Both the position numbers and the translations under genes were made by a program. This document shows, piece by piece, positions 52,629-60,774 of a stretch of 64,000 bases of DNA (within the stretch, counting starts at the first letter, position 1; every line of letters begins with the position of its first letter). The notes beneath the pieces were generated by a model. The model made no database searches, was not told where the DNA came from, and worked only from the letters and a program-made list of their open reading frames with translations. The stretch is from Lentzea albidocapillata (lineage in GTDB: Bacteria; Actinomycetota; Actinomycetes; Mycobacteriales; Pseudonocardiaceae): the NCBI RefSeq assembly GCF_000719115.1, contig NZ_JOEA01000019.1:1-64000 (forward strand), read 5' to 3'.

Positions 52629-53774
52629 TCAGGCGAACGCGTTGATGCCCGTCAGCGCGCGACCGATGAGCAGTTTCTGGATCTGGCTGGTGCCCTCGTA
52701 AAGGGTGGTGACACGGGCGTCCCGCAGGTACTTGCCCACCGGGTACTCGTCGATGTAGCCGTAGCCGCCGAAGACCTGGATGGCGTTGTTGGCGACCTTG
52801 ACCGCCGCCTCGCTGGCGAAGAGCTTGGCCATGCTCGCCTCGGTGCGGAACGGCTCGCCGCGGTCGGCCAGGTCGGCGACCCGCCACGTCAGGAGACGGG
52901 CGGCGTCGGTCTCCACGGCCATGTCCGCGAGCAGTTCCTGGACGAGTTGGAAGCCCGCGATGGGCTTGCCGAACTGCTCGCGTTGCTTGGCGTACTCCAG
53001 CGCGGCTTCCAGCGCGCCCCGCGCGGCACCGACACAGCCCGCCGCGACGGACATGCGGCCCTTGTCGAGCGAGCCCATCGCGAGCTTGAAGCCCTCGGTG
53101 CTGAGCAGGGCGTCCTCCGGCACGTCGACGTCGTCGAGGGTGATCTCGGCGGTGGCCTGGCCGCGCATGCCGAGCTTGCCCTTGATCTCGGTGGCCGTGA
53201 AGCCCTTCGAGTCGGTGGGGACCAGGAAGGCGCTGATGCCCTTCGGTCCCGGTCCGCCGGTGCGGGCGAACACGAGGGCGACGTCGGCCCACGTGCCGTT
53301 GGTGATGAAGACCTTGCGGCCGTTGATCCGGTAGCCGTCGTCCGTCCTGGTGGCCTTGGTGACGAGGCTGCCCGCGTCGCTGCCGGTGCCGGGCTCGGTG
53401 AGCGCGAAGCAGCCGAGTTGGGTTCCTGTGGTGAGGCCGGGCAGCCAGCGTTGTTTCTGCTCCTCGGTGCCGTGCCGGGCGATCGACTTCGCGACCAGGC
53501 CGAGCGAGACGGAGATGATGCCCCGGACCGCGCTGTCGCCGCGGGCGATCTCTTCGAGGACCAGGCAGTAGGCGAGGTTGTCGCCGCCGGAGCCGCCGTA
53601 GCGCTCGTCGATCCCGAGCCCCAGGAACCCGACCTCGCCGAGCGCGGGGACCAGCTCCCGGTCGATCGCCTCGTCGCGGTCCCAGCGCGTGGCATGGGGC
53701 ACGATGCGTTCGTCGGTGAACCGCCGGGCCAGCTCCCTGAGCTGCCGGTGTTCGTCCGAAAGCGTTAGATCCAC
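52629..53774 (-). CDS. Acyl-CoA dehydrogenase
   Basis: A 381-residue paralogue of the next gene. Signatures are CFALTEPGTGSDAGSLVTKA, RINGRKVFITNGTWADVALV, IQVFGGYGYIDEYPVGKYLR and catalytic Glu in VTTLYEGTSQIQKLLIGRAL. It heads the operon and starts 40 bases from the divergent TetR gene, with a clear operator between. Two different dehydrogenases suggest chain-length or branched substrates; specificity is not readable. Confidence 0.93.
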   Translation of the reverse strand: MDLTLSDEHRQLRELARRFTDERIVPHATRWDRDEAIDRELVPALGEVGFLGLGIDERYGGSGGDNLAYCLVLEEIARGDSAVRGIISVSLGLVAKSIARHGTEEQKQRWLPGLTTGTQLGCFALTEPGTGSDAGSLVTKATRTDDGYRINGRKVFITNGTWADVALVFARTGGPGPKGISAFLVPTDSKGFTATEIKGKLGMRGQATAEITLDDVDVPEDALLSTEGFKLAMGSLDKGRMSVAAGCVGAARGALEAALEYAKQREQFGKPIAGFQLVQELLADMAVETDAARLLTWRVADLADRGEPFRTEASMAKLFASEAAVKVANNAIQVFGGYGYIDEYPVGKYLRDARVTTLYEGTSQIQKLLIGRALTGINAFA

Positions 53775-53787
53775 AGACCCTCCCGAC

Positions 53788-53808
53788 TAACCGAACAGTG
53801 TTAGGTTA
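53788..53808. promoter_or_regulatory. TetR operator in divergent promoter
   Basis: A 21-bp inverted repeat: TAACC at 53788-53792 mirrors GGTTA at 53804-53808, and inner ACA/TGT pairs surround a central G. It lies between the acyl-CoA dehydrogenase start (53774) and the TetR ATG (53815), in the ideal place to repress both. Confidence 0.7.
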
Positions 53809-53814
53809 ACTCAC

Positions 53815-54414
53815 ATGCCCCGGCCGAGCACCCCTCTGCTGAGCCCCGGCCGCATCCGGTCGGTGGCCCTGGCCATCATCGATCGTGACGGCCTCGACGG
53901 CCTGTCCATGCGCAAGCTCGCTGCCGAGCTGGGCGTGCAGGCCGCGTCGCTGTACGGGCACGTCCGCACCAAGGACCAGCTGCTCAACGACATCGCCTCG
54001 TCCATCCTGTCGACCGTCGACGTCTCGGGCTTCACGGTCGACTGGCGCGAGGGCCTGATCCGGTGCGCGCGTTCCTACCGTGCGGCGTTGTCGTCGCACC
54101 CGAACATCGTTCCTTTTCTGGCGTACGGCCCGGCCGGCCGCGAGGAGTCACTCCAGCGCCTCGACCTGCTGCACGGCGCCCTGGTCGATGCCGGCTGGTC
54201 ACGCCGCGAGGCCACGATGATCGCCGCTGGCCTGATGTACATCGTGTTCGGCTCGGCCCTGAGCTCGTTCTCCAGCGGGTTCTCGTCCGATCCCGCGGAC
54301 TACACCGACCGCTACCCGCACCTCGACCGCGCCCACCTGCTGCCGGGCGTCGCCCGCGAACTCGACCGCGACAGCTTCGAGCTGGCGCTCGCGGCGTTCG
54401 TGCGCGGCCTTTAG
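53815..54414 (+). CDS. TetR-family regulator (TetR_C-type)
   Basis: A 199-residue TetR protein. DNA-binding part: RIRSVALAIIDRDGLDGLSM, KLAAELGVQAASLYGHVRTK (tetracycline-repressor-like helix 3). The C-terminal domain resembles TetR class C domains (GLIRCARSYRAALSSHPNIV, AGLMYIVFGSALSSF). Likely an acyl-CoA-responsive repressor of the divergent dehydrogenase/MaoC operon, judged by the shared operator; the ligand is inference. Confidence 0.88.
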   Translation: MPRPSTPLLSPGRIRSVALAIIDRDGLDGLSMRKLAAELGVQAASLYGHVRTKDQLLNDIASSILSTVDVSGFTVDWREGLIRCARSYRAALSSHPNIVPFLAYGPAGREESLQRLDLLHGALVDAGWSRREATMIAAGLMYIVFGSALSSFSSGFSSDPADYTDRYPHLDRAHLLPGVARELDRDSFELALAAFVRGL

Positions 54415-54423
54415 TGTTCTGCC

Positions 54424-55425
54424 GTGGCTTCCAAGGCGATCGAGCTCGAGGTCGGTGACCAGCTGGTGCGGGTGTCCAACCCGGACAAGCCGTACTTCCC
54501 CGCGCGGGGCATCACCAAGCGGCAGGTGGTCGAGTACTACCGCACGGTGGCGCCGGTCCTGCTGCGGGTGCTGCGCGACCGTCCCGTCGTGCTGAAGCGC
54601 TACGTGGACGGCGTCGAGGGCGAGGCGTTCTACCAGAAGCGCGTGCCCAAGGGCGCTCCCGGCTACGTCGAGACCGTGCAGGTGAAGTTCCCGTCCGGCC
54701 GCCCCGCCGACGAGATCTGCCCGACCTCCGAAGCCGTGATCGTCTGGGCCGCGAACCTCGGCACGTTCGACTTCCATCCGTGGCCGGTGCGCCGTGCCGA
54801 CGTCGACCACCCGGACGAACTGCGCATCGACCTGGACCCGCAGCCGGGCACCGACTTCTCCGACGCCGCTCGCGTCGCCCTGGTGCTGCGCGAGGTGCTG
54901 GCCGACGCGGGTCTGGTCGGGTATCCCAAGACCTCGGGCGGCCGCGGCATCCACGTCGCCGTGCGGATCCGGCCGGAGTGGGACTTCATCGACGTCCGGC
55001 ATGCCGTGATTGCCCTGGCCCGCGAGGTCGAGAAGCGCGCCCCAACGCTGGCGACTTCGGCCTGGTGGAAGGAAGAACGCGGCGAGCGCGTCTTCATCGA
55101 CTTCAACCAGGCCGCCCGTGACCGCACGATCGCCTCCGCCTGGTCGGTGCGCGGAACGCCGCGCGCCACGGTCTCGACGCCGGTGCTGTGGGACGAGTTG
55201 TCCACTGTGGACCCTGACGACTTCGACGTGCTGACCGTGCCGAAGTACCTGGAGGAGCGCGGCGACCTGCACGCCGGTCTGGACTCCGAGGCGTTCGGCA
55301 TCGAGACGCTGCTGGAGTGGTACGCGGCCGATCCGCGCGGGGAGATGCCGTACCCGCCGGACTACCCGAAGATGCCGGGCGAGCCGTTGAGGGTTCAGCC
55401 TTCCCGTGCCCGCAAGCAGGAGTGA
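54424..55425 (+). CDS. LigD-type primase-polymerase domain protein
   Basis: A 333-residue stand-alone polymerase domain of the bacterial NHEJ ligase LigD (AEP/PrimPol superfamily). Key motifs are LRIDLDPQPGTDFSDA (catalytic Asp pair), KTSGGRGIHVAVRI (nucleotide-binding Ser/His) and RTIASAWSVRGTPRATVSTP, with a third Asp in FDVL. It adds nucleotides, often ribonucleotides, at DNA ends. GTG 54424 is the start. A separate ATP-dependent ligase is encoded at 59349. No Ku gene lies in the window. Confidence 0.9.
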   Translation: MASKAIELEVGDQLVRVSNPDKPYFPARGITKRQVVEYYRTVAPVLLRVLRDRPVVLKRYVDGVEGEAFYQKRVPKGAPGYVETVQVKFPSGRPADEICPTSEAVIVWAANLGTFDFHPWPVRRADVDHPDELRIDLDPQPGTDFSDAARVALVLREVLADAGLVGYPKTSGGRGIHVAVRIRPEWDFIDVRHAVIALAREVEKRAPTLATSAWWKEERGERVFIDFNQAARDRTIASAWSVRGTPRATVSTPVLWDELSTVDPDDFDVLTVPKYLEERGDLHAGLDSEAFGIETLLEWYAADPRGEMPYPPDYPKMPGEPLRVQPSRARKQE

Positions 55426-55498
55426 GCCAACCGGCTGTATCGGGAACGGATCCAGTGGGCGACCTCGTAGACTGAACCGAACGCGAGAGGAGGTCGCC

Positions 55499-55717
55499 AT
55501 GTCCCAGCCTTATGTCGTGCGGTACGTCGGCGGTCCCCTCGACGGCAGGGTCGACTCACTGCCGTCCACGCCCGAGGATCCGAAGCAGACCGTGACGTAC
55601 GTGCATCTGCACGGCGGGCCCAAGATCGTGCACGTGTACGACCTGTCGTACGCGGTCGAGTACGGGTGCGAGTACCGGCTGCGAGCCGAAGAGGTCGAGA
55701 ACGCCGAAGAAGCCTGA
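55499..55717 (+). CDS. Small protein of unknown function
   Basis: A 72-residue soluble protein (YVVRYVGGPLDGRVDSLPST, TVTYVHLHGGPKIVHVYDLS, ending in an acidic EEVENAEEA). The opening RYVGGPLDG pattern is common in small phage- and actinobacterial proteins of unknown function. ATG 55499 has a strong GAGGAGG 6 bases upstream, so translation is well supported. Monocistronic. Confidence 0.7.
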   Translation: MSQPYVVRYVGGPLDGRVDSLPSTPEDPKQTVTYVHLHGGPKIVHVYDLSYAVEYGCEYRLRAEEVENAEEA

Positions 55718-55833
55718 GAGCGCTCTCGCGCCTTGCTTCGCCCGTTGGTGATCTTGTTGCCGACCCTGTGCTCAGAAATGTCAGGGGTGTAGGGCATGCT
55801 GGGGCACAGGTGTTCGAACGGGGAGGCAGCGCG

Positions 55834-56523
55834 ATGGCGAAGAAGAGCGGGCTGTCGGCGGAGGACGTCGTCGACCTGCGGTCGCAGTTGGACGAAGGCA
55901 GTCAGCCGATGGTGTGGTTCACAGCGGCCGCGGTCGGCATGGAGGAGGGCAGGTCGGCGAAGCTGCTGGCCGTCACCGACCCTCCGGAGGGTGATTTCAT
56001 CCAGGTCCGGCCCACCGGCTCGAAGGACGAGATGTCCTTCTCCCCGGCCGAGTTGACGCTGGAGAAGCCGCCGCCGCGCAAGAAGCCGGCGACCCCGCCT
56101 CCGGCGCCGGTGGAGCCGCCGCGGGAGACTGAGGTCATTCACCCCTACGTCCCGGAGGCGCCGGTGAAACCCGCGGCCCCCAAGCCGAAACCCGCACCCG
56201 CTCCCGCCGAGCAGGCGCCCGCGAAGCCTGCCGCGCGCAAGCAGTCCGCGAAGAGCTCCTTCCCCGAGGTCACGATCACGCTGGTGACGACGGGCGAGGG
56301 CGAGTGGGCCGTGGAGGTGCTGCAGGGCACCCGCAGGACGGTCCGGCCGACGCCGGTGCCGCCCGCGCAGGTGGCTCAGGCCGCGAAGCTGCTGACGCCC
56401 GAGGTCGCCGAGATCGTCGAGGGCGTGCTGAACGCGGCGCGTGCTCAGCAGCTCGCCCGGGTGGAGCAACTGCGGGCCGAACTGGAGGCAGCCCAGAAGG
56501 CCCTGGACGACCTGGGCGCGTAG
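55834..56523 (+). CDS. DUF6319-like protein with Pro/Ala/Lys linker
   Basis: A 229-residue protein in three parts: an N-terminal domain (LSAEDVVDLRSQLDEGSQPM, VGMEEGRSAKLLAVTDPPEG, FIQVRPTGSKDEMSFSPAEL), a disordered Pro/Ala/Lys linker (~80-145), and a C-terminal helical domain (PEVTITLVTTGEGEWAVEVL, AQQLARVEQLRAELEAAQKA). The pattern resembles DUF6319 proteins; this is from memory and only moderately sure. No function is known. ATG 55834 follows GGGGAGG. Confidence 0.65.
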   Translation: MAKKSGLSAEDVVDLRSQLDEGSQPMVWFTAAAVGMEEGRSAKLLAVTDPPEGDFIQVRPTGSKDEMSFSPAELTLEKPPPRKKPATPPPAPVEPPRETEVIHPYVPEAPVKPAAPKPKPAPAPAEQAPAKPAARKQSAKSSFPEVTITLVTTGEGEWAVEVLQGTRRTVRPTPVPPAQVAQAAKLLTPEVAEIVEGVLNAARAQQLARVEQLRAELEAAQKALDDLGA

Positions 56524-56661
56524 CGCGATCACGTGCTGCGACGCCCCGGTGGTTGTCCGCACGCGTTCGGGTGAGAGGGGTTCCCAGGGCTGGTGGCGGG
56601 GCGGACCGTGAGGTGCGCGGATATCCCGCGCAGGTCCGGCTTGGAGGACGGGGAGGCCCTG

Positions 56662-56727
56662 ATGGGTACGTGTGGGTGCTGTTCCGGGTGCACGGGGCCC
56701 GGCTGCGGCTGCTGTTCGGGCTGCTGA
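56662..56727 (+). CDS. 21-residue cysteine-rich peptide (metallothionein-like or RiPP precursor)
   Basis: A 22-codon ORF that is too short for normal gene finders. ATG 56662 has GGGAGG 5 bases upstream, an ideal ribosome binding site. The peptide opens MGT and then carries the seven-residue unit CGCCSGC twice, separated by TGPG, for eight cysteines in 21 residues. A strong hairpin terminator follows 15 bases after the stop. The duplicated CxCCxxC pattern suggests metal binding. A frame offset by two is also GC-rich but has no well-placed start. No family recognised. Confidence 0.5.
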   Translation: MGTCGCCSGCTGPGCGCCSGC

Positions 56728-56742
56728 CACGAAGATTCGCGC

Positions 56743-56781
56743 GGGGAGCTGTTCGCGTCGTGGTCACGCGAACGGCTCCCC
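56743..56781 (+). terminator. Strong hairpin after the Cys-rich ORF
   Basis: A 16-bp stem, GGGGAGCTGTTCGCGT (56743-56758) with ACGCGAACGGCTCCCC (56766-56781) and one mismatch, loop CGTGGTC. There is no T-run. The rest of the gap from 56524 to 56867 holds only a partial palindrome near 56617-56633 (GCGCGGATATCCCGCGC). Confidence 0.65.
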
Positions 56782-56867
56782 CTCTGCGTTGGTACAGCAG
56801 TGATGCGGGGGTGCGACGAGATCTTTGCGTTGTGGTTGAGCGAATGCGCCCTGTCCGGGCGGTCTGA

Positions 56868-58412
56868 TCAGGGCGGGCAGACGGTGCCGTTCGACGGCAC
56901 CTTCGCGTCGATCAGGTAGTCGCGCACCGCCGTGGTCGCGCACCCCGACAGGGTGAGCGCGCCATGTCCGCTGCCCTGCCACCCGATCAACGACGACCCG
57001 GGCAGCCGTTGCGCCGTGTGCTCGGTGCCGGGCGCGGGCGTGGAGAGGTCGTTGGCCGTGCTCAGGACCACGATCGGCGGCGCGCTCTTCAGGGCGTCCA
57101 CCCTCTCGGCCTTGGGCGGCGGGAACGGGTTGCAGTGCAACAACATGCGGGCGAACACGGCGCCGAACATCGCGTGCTTCGACTGCCAGTCGGCGGTGAG
57201 GGCCTTCACCCGATCCGGTGGGATGCGGGTGGCGGTGTCGTTGCAGCCGATGATCAGGCCCGCGTCGAACCGCGGCGGGTTCTCGTCCAGGTCGTTGACC
57301 AGCGGTTCGAGCAGGGCGAACAGGCCCGTGCTGTCGCCGGCGCGGGCCTTCACCACGGCGTCGGCGAGCGCGGGCCAGCGGGCTCGGTCGGTCAGGCCCG
57401 CCAGGATCGCGTTCAGGGCCGAACCGGGGGTCAGGTCGACGTACTCGCCGCGCACGCGGCCGGTTCGCAGCTGGGTCAGGAGTGCCGTGACGTCCTCGCG
57501 GGGGTTCGCGAGAGCGCAGCCTCGCGTCTTGCAGTCGCGGGCGAACGCGTCGAACGTCGCCTCCGCCGCGACGGCACGGGACTCGAGGACGCCCACCTGG
57601 TCGAGCGCCGGGTCCGGGGCGCCGTCGAGGACGGTGCGGCCGATGCGGTTCGGGTAGCGCTGGGCGTAGGTCGTGACGACGCGCGAGCCCTCGCCCAGGC
57701 CGATGGCGTTGAGGCGGTCGGTGCCCAGGTAGTCACGCAGACGTTCGAGGTCGGCGGCGGCGCGCCACGAGTCGAATGCGGTCAGCCGGCCTTCGAGGTC
57801 GAGCACGCACTCCTGCGACGCCTCGCCCGCGGCGACCACGAGGTTCGACTGCTCGGTCTCGGCCGGGTCGTACTCGACGAGCTGTGCGCGCGTGGACTGC
57901 GGAATGCACGACAGACCGTCCGAACGGCCCGTGCCACGCCGGTCCATGCCGATGATCGTGTACGTGCTGAGGATGTCCTTCGGCAACGCCGCCGCGAGCC
58001 GCGCGGCCTTCAGCGTGCCGGGCTCGCCGCCGGGGTCGTTGACTACGACCAGCGCGCTCTTGCCGGTGCCGACGCGCGTCAACGCGATGCCGATCGTGCC
58101 GCGGCCGGGGCGTCCCGGCGGGTCGAGCACGGTGGTCATGCGCGCGCATTCGTACTTCTGGTCGCCCTGCGGGGCGTCGGCGCCGAAGCGGTCCTTCATC
58201 TGCTCGTTGCACGGTGACCACGGCAGCGAGTCCGTCTTGTACTCGCCCAGCGGGGGCACTGGCTGCGGCCCGGCGAGCGTGCTCTGGTCGACGGGCTGGT
58301 CGCCCTCGCCCTTGACCGCGATCACCGGCCTGTTCGAGGGCCCCGCGCTGCACGCCGTCAGCACGCTCACTGCCAGTAGGGCCAAGGCAGCGCGACGCAC
58401 AGATTTCCTCAC
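56868..58412 (-). CDS. Lipoprotein alpha/beta-hydrolase (TAP-like), nucleophile apparently missing
   Basis: A 514-residue exported protein with a lipobox, VLTACSAG (Cys21). It resembles tripeptidyl aminopeptidase/SCO-type exported alpha/beta-hydrolases: IGMDRRGTGRSDGL (oxyanion region), RTVLDGAPDP, catalytic Asp in VLSTANDLSTPAPGTEHTAQ, and His in WQGSGHGALTLSGC with the final Cys-containing region. The nucleophile elbow, normally GxSYG, reads IGLGEGSRVV here, so the Ser is replaced by Gly. The protein may be inactive or use a different residue. Surface lipoprotein, substrate unknown. Confidence 0.8.
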   Translation of the reverse strand: MRKSVRRAALALLAVSVLTACSAGPSNRPVIAVKGEGDQPVDQSTLAGPQPVPPLGEYKTDSLPWSPCNEQMKDRFGADAPQGDQKYECARMTTVLDPPGRPGRGTIGIALTRVGTGKSALVVVNDPGGEPGTLKAARLAAALPKDILSTYTIIGMDRRGTGRSDGLSCIPQSTRAQLVEYDPAETEQSNLVVAAGEASQECVLDLEGRLTAFDSWRAAADLERLRDYLGTDRLNAIGLGEGSRVVTTYAQRYPNRIGRTVLDGAPDPALDQVGVLESRAVAAEATFDAFARDCKTRGCALANPREDVTALLTQLRTGRVRGEYVDLTPGSALNAILAGLTDRARWPALADAVVKARAGDSTGLFALLEPLVNDLDENPPRFDAGLIIGCNDTATRIPPDRVKALTADWQSKHAMFGAVFARMLLHCNPFPPPKAERVDALKSAPPIVVLSTANDLSTPAPGTEHTAQRLPGSSLIGWQGSGHGALTLSGCATTAVRDYLIDAKVPSNGTVCPP

Positions 58413-58482
58413 TCTCGTTCACACTCCGGGAAGCTGAGCCTCGCACGGCACAGGTGAGAATCCAGTGAGTCAGGATGGGTGC

Positions 58483-59352
58483 ATGGCTCACGCTGATCGG
58501 CTTCCCGCCGCTCGTCTCATGGGCGGCATCCCGCCGACGGCGCTCGTGCTCCTCGGCATCGTCAGCGTGCAGGTCGGCGCCGCGTTCGCGAAGCAGCTGT
58601 TCACGGTCGCGGGTTCGGCGGGCACGGTGACGTTGCGCCTGGTCATGGCCGCACTGGTGCTGGTCGTGATCTGGCGCCCGTCCATCAGGCTCGACCGCCG
58701 CACGCTCGTCACCGTCGCCACCTACGGCGCGGTGCTCGCGGCGATGAACCTCTGCTTCTACGCGGCGCTCGACCGCATCCCGCTCGGCGCGGCCGTCACG
58801 ATCGAGTTCCTCGGGCCGCTCGCGGTGGCCGTCGCGGGCTCACGTCGCTGGATCGACGGCGTGTGGGTGTTGCTCGCGGCCGCCGGCGTGGTGCTGCTCA
58901 CAGGCGTGCAGGGCGGTCTGTTGTGGACGGGCGTGCTGTTCGCACTGGCCGCGGGCGCGTGCTGGGCGGCGTACATCCTGGTGACGGCCAAGCTCGGCAG
59001 CCAGACGACGGACGGCAAGGGCCTAGCGCTCGCGATGGTGGTCGGGGCGGTGATCGCGCTGCCGTTCGGCGTCGGCTCGGCCGGCACGGCGATGCTCGAC
59101 CCGGTGGTGCTCGCGGCGGGGTTCGCGGTCGCGCTGATGTCGTCGGTGATCCCGTACTCGCTGGAGCTGGAGGCGTTGCGCCGCATGCCGCCTCGCGTGT
59201 TCGGGATCCTGATGTCGATGGAACCGGCGGTCGCCGCGGTCGCGGGCCTGGTGCTGCTCGGCGAGCACCTCAAGGCGGCACAGTGGGCCGCCGTCTGCTG
59301 CGTCGTGATCGCGTCGATCGGTGCGACGCGATCGGCCAGGCCGGACATCTAA
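58483..59352 (+). CDS. EamA/DMT-family transporter
   Basis: A 289-residue ten-helix inner-membrane permease of the drug/metabolite transporter superfamily (RhtA/YddG-like). Two EamA repeats are seen: TALVLLGIVSVQVGAAFAKQ to AAAGVVLLTGVQGGLL, then VLFALAAGACWAAYILVTAK to AVCCVVIASIG. It includes PLGAAVTIEFLGPLAVAV and RVFGILMSMEPAVAAVAGLV, typical of RhtA-like amino acid exporters. Start ATG 58483 with AGGATGG upstream is preferred over GTG 58465. Its stop overlaps the convergent ligase gene by 4 bases. Confidence 0.88.
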   Translation: MAHADRLPAARLMGGIPPTALVLLGIVSVQVGAAFAKQLFTVAGSAGTVTLRLVMAALVLVVIWRPSIRLDRRTLVTVATYGAVLAAMNLCFYAALDRIPLGAAVTIEFLGPLAVAVAGSRRWIDGVWVLLAAAGVVLLTGVQGGLLWTGVLFALAAGACWAAYILVTAKLGSQTTDGKGLALAMVVGAVIALPFGVGSAGTAMLDPVVLAAGFAVALMSSVIPYSLELEALRRMPPRVFGILMSMEPAVAAVAGLVLLGEHLKAAQWAAVCCVVIASIGATRSARPDI

Positions 59353-60410
59353 CGGGCCCGGAGCTCACCCTTCAACACCGACGCCACGTCGTAACGGGCC
59401 GGGATCTCCAGCTGGTCGTAGCGGCACGACAACGGCTCGCGGTCCGGCCGCCACCGCGCGAACTGGCCGTTGTGCCGCAACCGCACCGGATGCTCGCCCT
59501 CGGTCTGCGTGTAGTGGATCTCCAGCACCCGCTCGGGACGCAGTGCCACGTACTCGGCCTGCTTGCCGCGCCACCGGTTGATCTCGCCGGGGATCCGCTG
59601 GCCCGGAACGGGATTCGCCCATGGGTGATCTCCCGTGGTGATCAACGGTGCCAGCTCCGTCGCGAGCTCCCGGCGTTCGGCGGCCTTGAACGAACCGCAG
59701 ACGCCGATGTGGTGCAGCAGGTCGTCCGAGTCGTAGACACCGAGCAGCAACGAGCCGACCGCCGTGCCGGGCTCGGTGTCCTTGTGCCAGCGCAACCCGG
59801 CGAGCACGACGTCGGCGGTGCGGGCGTGCTTCACCTTGATCATCGAACGCTTGCCCGGCGTGTACGGGCCGTCCGACGGCTTGCCCATCACGCCGTCCAG
59901 CCCGGCGCCCTCGAACAGCGTGAACCACTGCCGCGCCGTCTCGACGGACGTCGTCGCGGGCGTCACGTTCAGCCCCGGCAGCTTCAGCAACGCCTCGCGC
60001 CGCGCGATCGTCGGTGACTCCAGCAGCACCTCGGACCCCAGCGCGAGCAGGTCGAAGGCGACGAACGTGGCCGGCGTCGACTCCGCCAGCATCGTCACCC
60101 GCGAGGCGGCCGGGTGGATGCGCTCGGACAACGCGTCGAAGTCCAGCTCGTCGTTCTTCGCGACCACCAGTTCGCCGTCGACGACCACCCGGTCCGGCAG
60201 CACGTCCAGCATCGAGGCGACGACCTCGGGGAAGTAGCGGTTGAGCGGCTTGCCGCTGCGCGACTGCAGCAGCACCTCGTCACCGGAGCGGAACACCACG
60301 CAGCGGAACCCGTCCCACTTCGGTTCGAAGAACAGGTTCGCGTCGTCCGGGATCCCGTCCACCGCGGTGGCGAGCATCGGCTGCAGCGGCGGTGTCAGCG
60401 GTAGGTCCAC
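59349..60410 (-). CDS. ATP-dependent DNA ligase (LigC/LigD ligase-domain type)
   Basis: A 353-residue ligase with the covalent-lysine motif EPKWDGFRCVVF (about residue 33), VVVDGELVV, FVAFDLLAL, GLDGVMGKPS and the OB-fold C-terminal part (GSLLLGVYDSDDLLHHIGVC, PERVLEIHYTQTEG). It seals DNA nicks using ATP. GTG 60410 gives the family-typical N-terminus (DLPLTPPLQPMLA). It pairs functionally with the separate LigD-type polymerase at 54424. An IS200/IS605 left end lies about 30 bases upstream of its start. Confidence 0.9.
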   Translation of the reverse strand: MDLPLTPPLQPMLATAVDGIPDDANLFFEPKWDGFRCVVFRSGDEVLLQSRSGKPLNRYFPEVVASMLDVLPDRVVVDGELVVAKNDELDFDALSERIHPAASRVTMLAESTPATFVAFDLLALGSEVLLESPTIARREALLKLPGLNVTPATTSVETARQWFTLFEGAGLDGVMGKPSDGPYTPGKRSMIKVKHARTADVVLAGLRWHKDTEPGTAVGSLLLGVYDSDDLLHHIGVCGSFKAAERRELATELAPLITTGDHPWANPVPGQRIPGEINRWRGKQAEYVALRPERVLEIHYTQTEGEHPVRLRHNGQFARWRPDREPLSCRYDQLEIPARYDVASVLKGELRAR

Positions 60411-60511
60411 GCGCACATCCTGCCTCTTCAGCAATCTAATCGCAGGACCTCCGGCTCTTTAGGGCCGGGAAGAATGCGATCTATAGGGCCGCAGCGCCCT
60501 GGCGCCGCGAT

Positions 60512-60695
60512 TCAAGTTAGGCGTCGCTGGTTCTCGATGTACTGCTTGATGATCTCCAGTGGGCTCCGCCGCAGGAGGCGCGAAATAGAAGGGTGATCAG
60601 CAGTGTTTGCCCTGCAGGTAGCGGTGAACGTGGTCGGTTTCGCGGTTGAACTCGCGCAGCTCTCCGCCGAAGTCGAAACACGTCGCGCGTGTGGG
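60512..60695 (-). pseudogene. tnpA remnant (Y1/HUH transposase), frameshifted
   Basis: Only the last part of an IS200-type TnpA survives, spread over three frames. One frame has CFDFGGELREFNRETDHVHR with the HUH-like DHVH. Another continues as SPFYFA, another as ASCGGAHW, and the last has PLEIIKQYIENQRRLT ending at the stop at 60512, containing the conserved tyrosine helix. In intact enzymes these form one run. The N-terminal half is missing. The element therefore cannot supply its own transposase. Confidence 0.7.
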
Positions 60696-60774
60696 CTTGG
60701 ATGGCGCTACGACCCCTGCGAATGTCCGGTTTCGGCCCCTTTGATGTGACCCGGGCCGCTGTACGGTCTCCTTT

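Noticed and set aside
56670..56867. An alternative frame through the Cys-rich ORF with high GC third positions
   Set aside because: It lacks a start codon at suitable distance from the ribosome binding site and runs through the hairpin; kept only as the rival explanation for the Cys-rich peptide.
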